Below are positions 35,675 through 43,538 of a stretch of 64,000 nucleotides of DNA, one piece after another. Origin of the DNA: Corynebacterium phocae. Lineage in GTDB: Bacteria > Actinomycetota > Actinomycetes > Mycobacteriales > Mycobacteriaceae. The stretch spans positions 124,001 through 188,000 of the forward strand of contig NZ_VXKJ01000053.1 of assembly GCF_008693075.1 (NCBI RefSeq). Reading direction: 5' to 3'. The translations under genes and the position numbers were made by a program. The notes beneath the pieces were generated by a model, which was given only the letters and a program-made list of their open reading frames with translations, had not been told where the DNA came from and made no database searches. Position 1 is the first letter of the stretch; the number at the start of each line of letters is the position of its first letter.

Positions 35675-36088
35675 ATGGTTGGAAAAGCGGTAATAACGAA
35701 TGACGAAATGAAAGGTGAAGGCCCGCAGAGTCGCAGTCTTTGGCAGAAGATTTTTGTCGCAGCTTCAATGGTGGCTGTAGTTATTACGCCTTCCCTGAGC
35801 GGGCTGGACGGCTGGGCCGTGGTGGCGTTGATCCTTGCCATGTCCTTCCTCTTAGGCCTAATTGACGGCAGGATCCACCGGTCCACGTGGAGTTTCCCGC
35901 TGCTTATTGGCTTGGCATTTAGCTTTGCAACCCGGAACTTCTTTAACGCCGGTGCGTGGATTTACGTCATCCCGGTGGTCGCGCTGGTGGCTGTTGGCTC
36001 GCGTTTGGGGGCGCGTTTGGGTGCGGCTGAGGGGCCGCGCGCGGATGTGCGTGAGCGCGGAGGTTCGCGATTGGGGGAGGGGGTTTAA
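35675..36088 (+). CDS. Small polytopic membrane protein
   Basis: A 137-residue protein of unknown family. The cytoplasmic N-terminus (about 25 residues) is followed by three or four membrane helices (about 27-45, 47-65, 72-88, 92-108) and a basic Arg/Gly-rich tail. Its stop codon directly touches the next gene's ATG (TAA then ATG), and the GGGGGAGGGGG ribosome-binding site of that gene lies inside it, so the two form an operon. Confidence 0.65.
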   Translation: MVGKAVITNDEMKGEGPQSRSLWQKIFVAASMVAVVITPSLSGLDGWAVVALILAMSFLLGLIDGRIHRSTWSFPLLIGLAFSFATRNFFNAGAWIYVIPVVALVAVGSRLGARLGAAEGPRADVRERGGSRLGEGV

Positions 36089-37016
36089 ATGGAAAAGTGG
36101 ACGCTTTTACACCCTGAAACCGGCCTTATTGAGGTTGAGCGCGGTTATGACGCAGAGTTCGCGGACCTGGACCCCTCTTGGCCCCACGAGCCCAAGCCTT
36201 TCGAGGACGTGCCTGTAGACGCCGGGCTGGCACAGCGGGTGCGTGGGAAGTGGGAAGTGGGAAAATCCCTCGCCGCGCCTGCGGGTTAGTGTCAACGGCA
36301 AGGTAGTCGGGCGGCTGGACAGGTTACATTCCGGAAGGGTGGGCCTAACAGCGGATAAGACGGGTGAGCTGCCCCTCGTGGGTGGAGCCGGCCGCAACAA
36401 ACCCCACCTGGATATCCTGGTCAGCGCGTTCGGTGATCTGCTAATGGTTAGCTACCGCAATGGCAAGGAGTTCGTGGAGTTTGACCCGCCCCCAGGCACG
36501 CGTGGCCACAAGCGTTATCAGGCTATGCAGTCCTCTAGCTTCAAGCGGGTGACCTTCCCTATATTGGCGGGTGTTAGTAAGGCTAGCTGGGCCATCCTGG
36601 TGTTCGTAGTCGGACCGCTGGTGGCCAAGTTTTTAGCGTGGTTGGCGCAGTTCCTGCCGGAGATAAACTGGCCGCAGATTCCATGGCCGGACCTGCCGGA
36701 CCTGCCTGATTTTCCGCAGTTGCGCCACGTTACGGTCCCGGTTCCGCATGTGGATATCCCGTGGCCAGATTTACCTGATATCAACCTCCCGGAGCTGCCC
36801 GAGTGGTTGGTATTGATGATCGATTACCGCAAGATGTGGGTGCCAATTGTGTTGGGCATAATCTTTGGCATCATGGCGGTGCGCAACCACCGCCGCTCAG
36901 AAAGGCAGCGGGCTAGCTGGGCCGAAAGCCAGCGCTCAGTGGCGCCAGCGCAACGTGAGGAGCGCTGTGATCCACCCAAGCGTATTCCACGATCTCATTC
37001 CCAAGAGCGGGAATGA
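36089..37016 (+). pseudogene. Membrane protein split by a heptanucleotide repeat frameshift
   Basis: Two overlapping frames (36089-36289 and 36243-37016) read as one protein if one of three tandem GTGGGAA units (36243-36263) is removed. The joined sequence is VRGKWENPSPRLRVSVNGK across the repeat. The restored protein would have 306 residues: an acidic N-terminus, a beta-rich domain, a membrane helix (about 165-190), a Pro/Trp/Asp-rich segment (WPQIPWPDLPDLPDFPQ) and a second helix near the end. It may be a pseudogene or a phase-variable gene. The 3' end overlaps the Nudix gene tail-to-tail. Confidence 0.65.
36243..36263 (+). repeat. Heptanucleotide repeat (GTGGGAA) x3
   Basis: Three perfect adjacent copies of GTGGGAA lie inside a coding region. 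Because seven is not a multiple of three, loss or gain of one unit changes the frame. Two units would restore one continuous reading frame. Confidence 0.85.
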
Positions 37017-37290
37017 CGGGCCTAGGGTAGGCAAACATGTCCGCCACCACGGTGTAGCCGGGCTCGTTGGCGGCCGGTGCGCGGCGCTGGCCCAGGGGTA
37101 TGAGGTCTACTTCGCGGGCATGGACGCCAATTTCCTCAGCTATTTCCCGCACTGCGGTCTGCGCGGGTGTCTCACCCGGCTCGGGTTTGCCGCCGGGGAA
37201 CATGAAGCTGGCGGTCCCGCGCTTGCGCACGCCCAGGTGGCGGCCCGCATGGTCGGTGAAGACAACGGCGCTGACGTGAACTTCTTTCAT
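36913..37290 (-). CDS. Nudix hydrolase
   Basis: A 125-residue cytoplasmic Nudix hydrolase, of the type that removes damaged or excess nucleoside diphosphate derivatives. The Nudix box is complete at residues 34-56: GKPEPGE, then REIAEEIGV (Gly34, Glu40, Arg48-Glu49, Glu52-Glu53, Gly55). The substrate is unknown. The gene starts 20 bases from the divergent CHY zinc-finger gene; TAGGGT lies eight bases before its ATG, so the mRNA is probably leaderless. Its 3' end overlaps the frameshifted membrane protein. Confidence 0.9.
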   Translation of the reverse strand: MKEVHVSAVVFTDHAGRHLGVRKRGTASFMFPGGKPEPGETPAQTAVREIAEEIGVHAREVDLIPLGQRRAPAANEPGYTVVADMFAYPRPVIPALGNEIVEYAWVDHSAPHVALAPLSAGFRPS

Positions 37291-37310
37291 GCTCTATTAC
37301 CCTAGGGCAC
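37291..37310. promoter_or_regulatory. 20-bp divergent promoter region with overlapping -10 elements
   Basis: Only 20 bases separate the two start codons. TACCCT (37298-37303) ends seven bases before the CHY gene ATG. TAGGGT on the minus strand (37304-37299) ends eight bases before the Nudix ATG. The two -10 hexamers share five bases in the palindrome CCCTAGGG, so polymerase can open only one direction at a time. Confidence 0.65.
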
Positions 37311-37607
37311 ATGAACATCATCGGCGCTATTGATCCGCAGGGCCGGTGTGCGCATTGGCATTCATCGGTGGACGTGGTGGCCAACAAGTGCGCCACGTGC
37401 GGGCAGTGGTTTGCTTGCTACCTCTGCCACCCGGAAGGACACCCGTTCGGGCCGGTGGCGGATGGCGTTCCGGCCGTGATGTGTGGGGCGTGCGGCCAGG
37501 TTATGACCCGCGCGGATTACGGCCCCGCTTGCCCCGGCTGCGGCCACCCATTTAACCCGGGGTGCAAGCAGCACTCCGGCGTCTACTTTCAGGACTCGCC
37601 CGGGTGA
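37311..37607 (+). CDS. CHY-type zinc finger protein
   Basis: A 98-residue protein of the CHY zinc-finger family (related to yeast Hot13). It carries the pattern RCAHWHSSVDVVANKCATC, then CYLCHPE and further Cys-x2-Cys pairs (CGACG, CPGCG) and CKQH, enough ligands for about three zinc ions. The function is unknown; relatives act in redox or metal handling. TACCCT lies seven bases before the ATG, consistent with a leaderless mRNA. Confidence 0.88.
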   Translation: MNIIGAIDPQGRCAHWHSSVDVVANKCATCGQWFACYLCHPEGHPFGPVADGVPAVMCGACGQVMTRADYGPACPGCGHPFNPGCKQHSGVYFQDSPG

Positions 37608-37690
37608 CCGCGCCCTCGTGAGGAACAGGCCACCGTCTACCTAGCAGTCGTGGACACCTTGCGGTGTTTCGAGGGGGTTAAGGGACAAAA

Positions 37691-37815
37691 GTGCGTCTGG
37701 GTGCCGGGCTCCGGTGAGGGATAATCCGGTTGCCTTGACGCCGGAGGTGTGTAGCCCAGTGCGAAACCCACCGCGGATCCGCGTCACGGTGAAAGCCGCA
37801 AGGGCCGGTTTTGTT
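37691..37815 (+). other. Structured RNA-like region resembling a cobalamin riboswitch core
   Basis: The 268-bp gap before bioB has strong pairing potential: TCCGG/CCGGA (37725-37729, 37741-37745), CACCG/CGGTG (37769-37773, 37787-37791) and an inner palindrome CGCGGATCCGCG. GTGCGAAACCC (37759-37769) and GTCACGGTGA (37783-37792) resemble the cobalamin riboswitch GGTGCGAATCC and B12 box GCCACTGTGA (8 of 10). It lies upstream of the apparent bioB promoter, so it would not be in the bioB mRNA from that promoter. It could be a remnant or a separate RNA. Confidence 0.28.
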
Positions 37816-37846
37816 TCGGAAGGAAAGCGTCCCGAAATGCCATAAA

Positions 37847-37861
37847 TTGAACCGCGTTCAA
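37847..37861. promoter_or_regulatory. BioQ-like operator of bioB
   Basis: TTGAAC-CGC-GTTCAA is a perfect palindrome that fits the corynebacterial BioQ pattern TGAAC-N3-GTTAC with one difference per half. It lies 14 bases before the bioB ATG and just ahead of TAATCT (37863-37868), a -10 that would give a leaderless mRNA. BioQ is the TetR-type repressor of biotin genes in this genus. Confidence 0.7.
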
Positions 37862-37875
37862 GTAATCTGGTTCAC

Positions 37876-38856
37876 ATGAATATCCTAGATGTCGCACGCG
37901 AAAAGGCTCTGGAAAACGGCCAAGGCCTGAGCCAAGAGGAATTAGTCCAGGTCCTCAATGTCCCCGATGATCAGCTAGAAGAACTGGCTGATATCGCGCA
38001 CCAGACCCGCCTGAAGTGGTGCGGCCCGGCAGTGTCCGTGGAAGGAATTATCTCCATCAAGACTGGCGGCTGCCCGGAGGATTGTCACTTTTGCTCCCAA
38101 TCCGGCTTGTTTGAGTCCCCGGTGCGCGCGGCGCGCCTGAACATCGCGGAGCTGGTAGAAGCGGCGCAGAAAACGGCTAAAACCGGCGCTACGGAATTTT
38201 GTATTGTGGCCGCAGTGAAATCCCCGGATGACAACCTGTTAAACCAGGTGGGTGAGGCCATCGCTGCTATCAATGACGCGGTGGATATTGAAATCTCCGT
38301 CTCTTTGGGCACGCTCACCCGTGAGCAGGCGCAGCGCCTGAAGGACATGGGCGCGCAGCGCTACAACCACAACCTGGAAACTTCCCGTTCCTTCTTCCCC
38401 CAGGTGGTTACCACCCACACGTGGGAGGAGCGCAAGGAAACCCTGGACTTCGTGCGCGAGGTAGGCATGGAGGTCTGCAGCGGCGGGATCATCGGCATGG
38501 GTGAGTCCGTGGAGCAGCGCGCGGAGTTTGCGTACCAGCTAGCGCAGATTGATCCGTGTGAGGTGCCCATGAACTTCCTGGATCCCCGCCCGGGCACCCC
38601 GTTCCAGGACTATGAGTTGGTGCCGCTGGGTGAGGCGCTGCGCGCAGTGGCGGCTTTCCGCCTGGCCATGCCTGCTACCACCATCCGTTTTGCCGGCGGG
38701 CGTGAGCTCTCCCTGGGAGATGATGGCACAGAGAAGGGCCTGCTGGGCGGCATCAATGCCATCATTGCGGGTAACTACCTCACCACGCTGGGCAAGCAGA
38801 TTGAAAAGGATATCGACATGTTGGGCCGTATTGATCTGCCCATCAAGGCACTCTAG
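37876..38856 (+). CDS. bioB: Biotin synthase
   Basis: BioB, 326 residues, is a radical-SAM enzyme that inserts sulfur into dethiobiotin in the last step of biotin synthesis. The 4Fe-4S/SAM motif CPEDCHFC gives Cys66, Cys70 and Cys73. [18 protein letters not shown] and [10 protein letters not shown] are the usual family signatures. The gene starts seven bases after a -10-like TAATCT. The auxiliary protein gene bsaP overlaps its stop by one base. Confidence 0.97.
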   Translation: MNILDVAREKALENGQGLSQEELVQVLNVPDDQLEELADIAHQTRLKWCGPAVSVEGIISIKTGGCPEDCHFCSQSGLFESPVRAARLNIAELVEAAQKTAKTGATEFCIVAAVKSPDDNLLNQVGEAIAAINDAVDIEISVSLGTLTREQAQRLKDMGAQRYNHNLETSRSFFPQVVTTHTWEERKETLDFVREVGMEVCSGGIIGMGESVEQRAEFAYQLAQIDPCEVPMNFLDPRPGTPFQDYELVPLGEALRAVAAFRLAMPATTIRFAGGRELSLGDDGTEKGLLGGINAIIAGNYLTTLGKQIEKDIDMLGRIDLPIKAL

Positions 38857-39116
38857 TGGCTAGGGAAGTATCCAATGAGCTAGCGGAGGCGGTGCTTTCA
38901 GGGGACCGCCCCATTTTCCACCCGAACACGGGCAAGCCCTTCGAGGAAGGTGCAAAGCTTCACCCGGCGGCGGCCGCGGGGCTGGATGTACCCAGGTATT
39001 GCCAGATTTGCGGGCGTCGCATGGTGGCGCAGGTGCGCCCGGACGGCTGGTACGCGAAGTGCTCGCGCCACGGGTTGTTAGATTCGGATTGGCTCTTCGA
39101 GGAAAAGCTGCCTTAA
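38856..39116 (+). CDS. bsaP: Biotin synthase auxiliary protein
   Basis: An 86-residue protein with GTG start overlapping the bioB stop (TAGTG). Small proteins of this type directly after bioB in actinobacteria are named BsaP and are needed for BioB activity, probably by helping its iron-sulfur clusters. It has a conserved C-terminal region with cysteines ([16 protein letters not shown]) that could bind metal. The position and the cysteine pattern support the call; I did not compare it by search. Confidence 0.8.
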   Translation: MAREVSNELAEAVLSGDRPIFHPNTGKPFEEGAKLHPAAAAGLDVPRYCQICGRRMVAQVRPDGWYAKCSRHGLLDSDWLFEEKLP

Positions 39117-39126
39117 GTTAAAAGCC

Positions 39127-40044
39127 ATGGACCCCGCTGTCAAGCTTGCGCATGAATCCGCGCTGCGCTCCATCGCGCGCGTGGTGGAAGAAACCACGCC
39201 CCCTACTGCCGATGCCCCCACAAAGGTCACCCGCCTCATTGCCCAAGGTGGCGTCATGGTGCTCACCGGGGCGGGGGTGTCCACGGATTCCGGGGTGCCT
39301 GACTACCGGGGTCCGCGCGGCTCTTTGTCAAGGCACCGTCCCATGACCTACCAGGAGTTTAGCCACGATCCGGCTGCCAGTCACCGCTACTGGGCGCGGT
39401 CCTTCGTGGGGTGGCGCGTGATGAACCGGGCGCAGCCCAACCGCACGCACTACGCGCTGGTGGAGTTGGAGCGCGCCGGGCTGGTTGGGGGTATCGTCAC
39501 GCAGAATGTGGACGGGCTGCATGCCCAGGCGGGAACAGGAAACCTGGTCACACTGCACGGCAATCTGGACCACGTGGCGTGCCTTGACTGCGGGGCGCTG
39601 GAGTCAAGGCCCAATCTGGACGCGCGGCTCGAAGGGCTCAACCCGCGTTTCCTGGAGCGCTGGGCCGTGGCCGATGACCAGGTCAACCCGGACGGGGACG
39701 TGGATCTCACACCCGCAGCCGTAGCCCAGTTTGTAATGGCGGGGTGCCTGAACTGCGGTTCCAAGAAACTCAAGCCGGACGTGGTTTATTTTGGTGAACC
39801 CGTGCCGCCGGCGCGCCGGGACGCCGCCTTTGAGATGCTTGATGGCTCGAAGTCCCTGCTGGTGGCCGGCTCCTCACTGGCCGTGATGAGTGGCTACCGT
39901 TTCATGTTGCACGCGCTAAAGACGGGTAAGGAGGTGGCCGTCATAAACGGCGGGCCGGGGCGGGGAGACGCCAAGGCCACCTACCTGTGGCGCACGGCGG
40001 TGGGTCCGGCCTTTGATTACGTGTTAGATGAGCTTGGGCTCTAG
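39127..40044 (+). CDS. NAD-dependent protein deacylase, SIR2 family (1)
   Basis: A 305-residue sirtuin. The NAD-binding motifs are present: GAGVSTDSGVPDYRGP, TQNVDGLH with HGNLD, then a zinc site of two Cys-x2-Cys pairs (CLDCG and CLNCG) and GSSLAVMSGYR. It lacks the YxxR pair of SIRT5-type enzymes seen in the other sirtuin of this window and is closer to class II (SIRT4-like) sequences. The role could be deacetylation or ADP-ribosylation of metabolic enzymes. It may be transcribed with bioB-bsaP (11-base gap). Confidence 0.9.
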   Translation: MDPAVKLAHESALRSIARVVEETTPPTADAPTKVTRLIAQGGVMVLTGAGVSTDSGVPDYRGPRGSLSRHRPMTYQEFSHDPAASHRYWARSFVGWRVMNRAQPNRTHYALVELERAGLVGGIVTQNVDGLHAQAGTGNLVTLHGNLDHVACLDCGALESRPNLDARLEGLNPRFLERWAVADDQVNPDGDVDLTPAAVAQFVMAGCLNCGSKKLKPDVVYFGEPVPPARRDAAFEMLDGSKSLLVAGSSLAVMSGYRFMLHALKTGKEVAVINGGPGRGDAKATYLWRTAVGPAFDYVLDELGL

Positions 40045-41012
40045 CCTTCTTGGCCTGCCAGCCTTTTCAGCGTGGCCCGCACAATGGCGCGCACCCGGCG
40101 GTCCATGGGCATATCCATGTGGGTGACCACGGCCAGGCGTTCGATGTCCTGGACATAGAGGTTGTCTACCTCCGCGCCGGTGTCTCCGGGGTCCAAGAAG
40201 CAGGTTTCCGGAGGTACCACCACGGTGTCCTGCTTGGTAGCTATGCAGGTATAGCTCACTCCCGGGATGGTGTCTCCCTCTGCGTTGAGGCGGTCCAGCG
40301 TGGGGCTGCCCACCACTTGCTCTTGGCCGGCCGGTCCAAAGTAAGAGTCAATGAGTGAGCGCATGATGTATTCCTGGTGGCGCATGGCAAGCAGGGGGCT
40401 TAAGATTCCGCCCTGCGTGGTGCCGTGGTTTGGCGATCCCAAGCAGATGACGTGCTTGACCCGCCCGCGCCCGGGCCCGTGCAGCCAGGCCCTAGCCACC
40501 ACGCCGCCCTGTGAATGGCCAATCAGAATAACTTTTTCCGCGCCGGTGACCGCCATCACCGCGTCAATGTAGGAGGCCACTTGTTTCACAGATTCCGCGA
40601 TGGGGGAGGTGGCGCGGTGCCCGTAGTCCGGGGCAAACACTGCCCAGCCTTCTGCCCGCAATTCTTGGCCTAGCAGCTGCCATACGCCCTTGGCGTCCGT
40701 GGTGCCGTGGAGCAAAATCACCGGCCACGGGCTGTGCGCGCTGGGGCGGGCGTCCCAAAAGTCCTCGAATATGCCACGCGGCTTGAGCCGCGCACCTAGC
40801 GGTAGGGAGGCCGCCTGGGCTAGGTCGGAGGCCTCCGCATACGTTCCCGCTATATCCACTAGGCTACGGCGGTTGTTGCGCAACGAGCTGGCAACTTCCC
40901 GGGCAAGCTCCTCCGGGGCCCTGGCGGAAACTTGCGGGGGTTCGCTTTGCCACAGGGTGGTGAGTTTTTCGGATACGGCGGCACGTAGCTCAGCCAGGGG
41001 ATCTGAAGCCAT
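40041..41012 (-). CDS. Alpha/beta-hydrolase, lipase-like
   Basis: A 323-residue hydrolase related to bacterial triacylglycerol lipases (and LipA-type). The oxyanion-hole region HGTTD (about 102-106) and the nucleophile elbow GHSQGG (Ser167) are clear; later Asp and His (THMDMP region) complete the triad. There is no signal peptide when the ATG at 41012 is used. TACACT seven bases upstream of it fits a leaderless mRNA, which supports this start over 41039. The 3' end overlaps the sirtuin gene by four bases tail-to-tail. Confidence 0.82.
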   Translation of the reverse strand: MASDPLAELRAAVSEKLTTLWQSEPPQVSARAPEELAREVASSLRNNRRSLVDIAGTYAEASDLAQAASLPLGARLKPRGIFEDFWDARPSAHSPWPVILLHGTTDAKGVWQLLGQELRAEGWAVFAPDYGHRATSPIAESVKQVASYIDAVMAVTGAEKVILIGHSQGGVVARAWLHGPGRGRVKHVICLGSPNHGTTQGGILSPLLAMRHQEYIMRSLIDSYFGPAGQEQVVGSPTLDRLNAEGDTIPGVSYTCIATKQDTVVVPPETCFLDPGDTGAEVDNLYVQDIERLAVVTHMDMPMDRRVRAIVRATLKRLAGQEG

Positions 41013-41209
41013 GGCAGCGAGTGTACCTATCTGCAACAACGCGCACCCGTGCTAACCGGGGCGCTGCGGTCCACGCCCCTGGGGCGGAAACTCAACCGGG
41101 CGGCGCCAGCGGGGGTTTCTTGGGGCTTGTTCGGGGTGGCAAGGCGGAGCTTCTACCCAGGTCTTTGAGGGGCGTGGCAAGGAGGGAAGAAACTTTTTCT
41201 CGCGAGGGC

Positions 41210-41251
41210 TTGACGCTCATCCAAAAGGTGTATAAGCTAAGGCTTGCCTAA
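41210..41251 (+). promoter_or_regulatory. Promoter with DtxR-like iron box
   Basis: TTGACG (41210-41215) and TAAGCT (41233-41238) are spaced by 17 bases. The 19-mer TAAGCTAAGGCTTGCCTAA (41233-41251) overlaps the -10 and matches the DtxR consensus TTAGGTTAGCCTAACCTAA at 13 positions by eye. Transcription would begin near 41245 and be repressed when iron is plentiful. Confidence 0.55.
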
Positions 41252-41368
41252 TCACGGGCGGTTACTTCGGACAGGTTTCGCTCCAATTCCTCCAGTCCAG
41301 GTGCCGAGAGATTAGTCATGGGGTTGAGGTCCCGCCAGTGCGCAGCTGGCGGGACCTCATTTAATTTC
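41245..41368 (+). ncRNA. Candidate iron-regulated small RNA
   Basis: Between the DtxR-boxed promoter and a strong terminator lies a short transcript of about 120 nt without a good ORF. It contains a pyrimidine-rich stretch (41281-41300, CTCCAATTCC and TCCAG) that is complementary to AGGAG-type ribosome-binding sites. It ends in a perfect 13-14-bp hairpin followed by TTTAATTTCT. The layout resembles iron-sparing sRNAs such as RyhB and mycobacterial MrsI. This is inference from the sequence only. Confidence 0.5.
41326..41368 (+). terminator. Strong terminator before the AMP nucleosidase gene
   Basis: A perfect 13-bp stem (GAGGTCCCGCCAG with CTGGCGGGACCTC, 41326-41338 and 41346-41358) is followed by ATTTAATTTCT. 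It separates the upstream transcript from the AMP nucleosidase gene. Confidence 0.88.
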
Positions 41369-41412
41369 TCCCAAGGTGTGCGTTAAGCCAGCGGGCTATA
41401 CACTGAACAGGT

Positions 41413-42807
41413 ATGACTTCACTTTCTGCTGGCCAGGCCGTTGCGGCCCTGATTGAATACTATGACCGTGCCCGTCACACAGCGCTGGAGATTTTAGAAA
41501 ACGGCAACTTCGAGGACTACGGGCAGGTGGTCTACCCGCGGCTGACCGTAGAGGTTAAAGCCTGGGTTCCCATCGACAGGTCGGAGCCTTTTGGCTACGT
41601 TGATGAAGCTGGGCGCTACACCGCAGTTATTTCCAAGCCCCACCTGATGCGGGACTATCTTGAAGACCAGCTCACCCGTTTGAGTGAGAATTATGATTGC
41701 ACAATCACCGTTGCCCCTTCCGAGGTCCGGATTCCCCCAGAGTATATCCGCGGTGCCCCTGCACTGGGCCAGCGGCGCAGTCCGGAGGTTCCCCGGCCCA
41801 CGCTCGATGACGTCAATGACGCGATTATCAACGGGGATTGGGACGCGTTCCACGGTACGGAAAAGCCGTTGTTCCACTTTGGGCCCCAGCGTTTTGATAT
41901 CGCGTGTGCGCGCATTGAGCACTACACCGGTGTTGAGGTTGACACCGTGCAAAAGTACATTTTGTTTACCAACTACGCTATGCACACCACGGAGTTTCTT
42001 CGTTTCGGCCTGCGGGAGTTGGTACGCGCGGACTCCCGCTATACCGCGTTGGTTCTTCCCAACGGTGAGACCCTGCATTCCGATGACGCCCTGGATATAG
42101 ACCTTGACGAGCTCACATTGGTCTCCCGTTTCCAGATGCCCCGCTTTGATCTCATTACCGCTGGCGGGGACGGAATAACCATGATCAACATAGGCGTGGG
42201 CCCCTCGAACGCTAAGACCATCACGGATTGTCTGGCCGTGTTGCGCCCGGAGGCTTGGATCATGATTGGCCACTGCGCCGGTTTGGACGGGCGTATGCGC
42301 ATGGGGGATCTTATTCTTGGCAACGCCTACCAGCGCAATGATCATATTCTCAACCCCTCCGTGCATGTGGATGTCCCCATCCCCGCTATACCGGAGGTGC
42401 AACGCGCGTTGGAAGCCTCGGTCCACGCCGTCTACGGGGAAAACCAAGAGCTCATGCGCACTGGAACCGTTATCTCCACTGCGGATAGAAACTGGGAGTG
42501 GCGCACCTCCCGGGAGTTGTGGGAGTGGCTTCGTGCCTCCACGGCGGTGGCGGTGGACATGGAATCTAGCCTTATTGCCGCCAATGGTTACCGTTTCCGC
42601 GTCCCCTACGGCACCTTGCTGTCGGTTTCTGACTTGCCACTGCACGCGGTTCCCAAGCTCCCGGCGGCCGCGCAGGCTTTTTATTCAAATTCCAAGGAGG
42701 CGCACGTGATGTGCGCCGTGCGCGCGGTGGAGGCCCTGGCGGGAAATCCGAAAAGCCTACACACTCGCAAGTTGCGTAGAACCATTGGAGAAGTTCCATT
42801 CCGGTAG
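41413..42807 (+). CDS. amn: AMP nucleosidase
   Basis: A 464-residue enzyme that splits AMP into adenine and ribose 5-phosphate, adjusting the adenylate pool. The N-terminal AMP nucleosidase-specific domain (about 1-175) is followed by the nucleoside-phosphorylase-like catalytic domain, with NIGVGPSNAKT, MIGHCAGLDGRMR, AVDMESSLIA and LLSVSDLPLH. TACACT lies eight bases before the ATG, consistent with a leaderless mRNA. The next gene, a phosphoribosyltransferase, could recycle the released adenine or other bases, but has its own ribosome-binding site and a 50-bp gap. Confidence 0.93.
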   Translation: MTSLSAGQAVAALIEYYDRARHTALEILENGNFEDYGQVVYPRLTVEVKAWVPIDRSEPFGYVDEAGRYTAVISKPHLMRDYLEDQLTRLSENYDCTITVAPSEVRIPPEYIRGAPALGQRRSPEVPRPTLDDVNDAIINGDWDAFHGTEKPLFHFGPQRFDIACARIEHYTGVEVDTVQKYILFTNYAMHTTEFLRFGLRELVRADSRYTALVLPNGETLHSDDALDIDLDELTLVSRFQMPRFDLITAGGDGITMINIGVGPSNAKTITDCLAVLRPEAWIMIGHCAGLDGRMRMGDLILGNAYQRNDHILNPSVHVDVPIPAIPEVQRALEASVHAVYGENQELMRTGTVISTADRNWEWRTSRELWEWLRASTAVAVDMESSLIAANGYRFRVPYGTLLSVSDLPLHAVPKLPAAAQAFYSNSKEAHVMCAVRAVEALAGNPKSLHTRKLRRTIGEVPFR

Positions 42808-42857
42808 CTTGACCGGCTAAACTTTAGAAAAGTGTCATCCGATTGAAGGAGTCTTTC

Positions 42858-43373
42858 ATGAACCAGCCCGATTGGTACCATCCGGACCGCGAGAACCTCA
42901 CCTGGGATATCTTCGGTGAAGCATCGCGGTATCTATCCCAGGAAATCGTGAATTCGGGCTGGTTCCCGGACGTTATTGTGGGCGTTGCCCGCGGTGGCTT
43001 CATCCCCGCTGGCGCTATTGGCTACGCCATTGGTGTCAAAGAGATGGGAGCTATCAATGTGGAGTTCTACACCGATATTGGTGTCACCCTGCCCGAGCCC
43101 ATCATTCTCAATCCCCAGCTAGATACCGCTTCGCTGGAGGGCAAGAAGGTCCTGGTGGTCGACGACGTGGCGGATTCCGGCAAGACCCTTGACTTAGTGG
43201 TCAACATGTTGAAAGAAACCGCTGCGGAGGTCAAGTCTGCGGTTATCTACATTAAGCCCGAGACTATCTTCCAGCCGGATTTCTACTGGCGCAAAACCGC
43301 TGAGTGGATCAATTTCGCGTGGTCTGCCCTTCCTGTCATTACGGCTGACGGCTCGTATAAAGAGGGCCACTAG
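42858..43373 (+). CDS. Phosphoribosyltransferase
   Basis: A 171-residue type I phosphoribosyltransferase, probably purine (xanthine/hypoxanthine/guanine) salvage. The PRPP-binding motif VLVVDDVADSGKTL (about 97-110) is clear, and ARGGFIPAGAIGYAIG carries the pyrophosphate loop. The ATG at 42858 is preceded by GAAGGAG at the right distance and is preferred to an upstream in-frame ATG at 42843. It follows AMP nucleosidase, and the pair would link AMP breakdown with base salvage. Confidence 0.88.
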   Translation: MNQPDWYHPDRENLTWDIFGEASRYLSQEIVNSGWFPDVIVGVARGGFIPAGAIGYAIGVKEMGAINVEFYTDIGVTLPEPIILNPQLDTASLEGKKVLVVDDVADSGKTLDLVVNMLKETAAEVKSAVIYIKPETIFQPDFYWRKTAEWINFAWSALPVITADGSYKEGH

Positions 43374-43387
43374 CCGGTCCCTTGGCC

Positions 43388-43424
43388 ATCCTCCGCAGGT
43401 GCTACTCCTGCGGAGGATTTTTTG
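43388..43424 (+). terminator. Terminator of the phosphoribosyltransferase gene
   Basis: A perfect 12-bp stem (ATCCTCCGCAGG with CCTGCGGAGGAT, loop of seven) is followed by a run of T. Confidence 0.92.
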
Positions 43425-43480
43425 ATCGGAAGAAGTATTTTCAAAGTTCAAACTTTTGGCTGTTGTCTGGGCCCCCTCCG

Positions 43481-43499
43481 GTAGGTTAGGCTACCCATA
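43481..43499. promoter_or_regulatory. DtxR-like iron box of the heme oxygenase gene
   Basis: GTAGGTTAGGCTACCCATA matches the DtxR consensus TTAGGTTAGCCTAACCTAA at 14 of 19 positions by eye. It lies about 40 bases before the hmuO start. In C. diphtheriae and C. glutamicum hmuO is a known DtxR target. Confidence 0.75.
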
Positions 43500-43538
43500 G
43501 TTTAAAAAAGTCACCTTAAATTTGGAGGATATGCACCA

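Noticed and set aside
41494..42645. A 383-residue minus-strand frame opposite AMP nucleosidase
   Set aside because: It is a high-GC shadow; the plus strand carries the full conserved enzyme.
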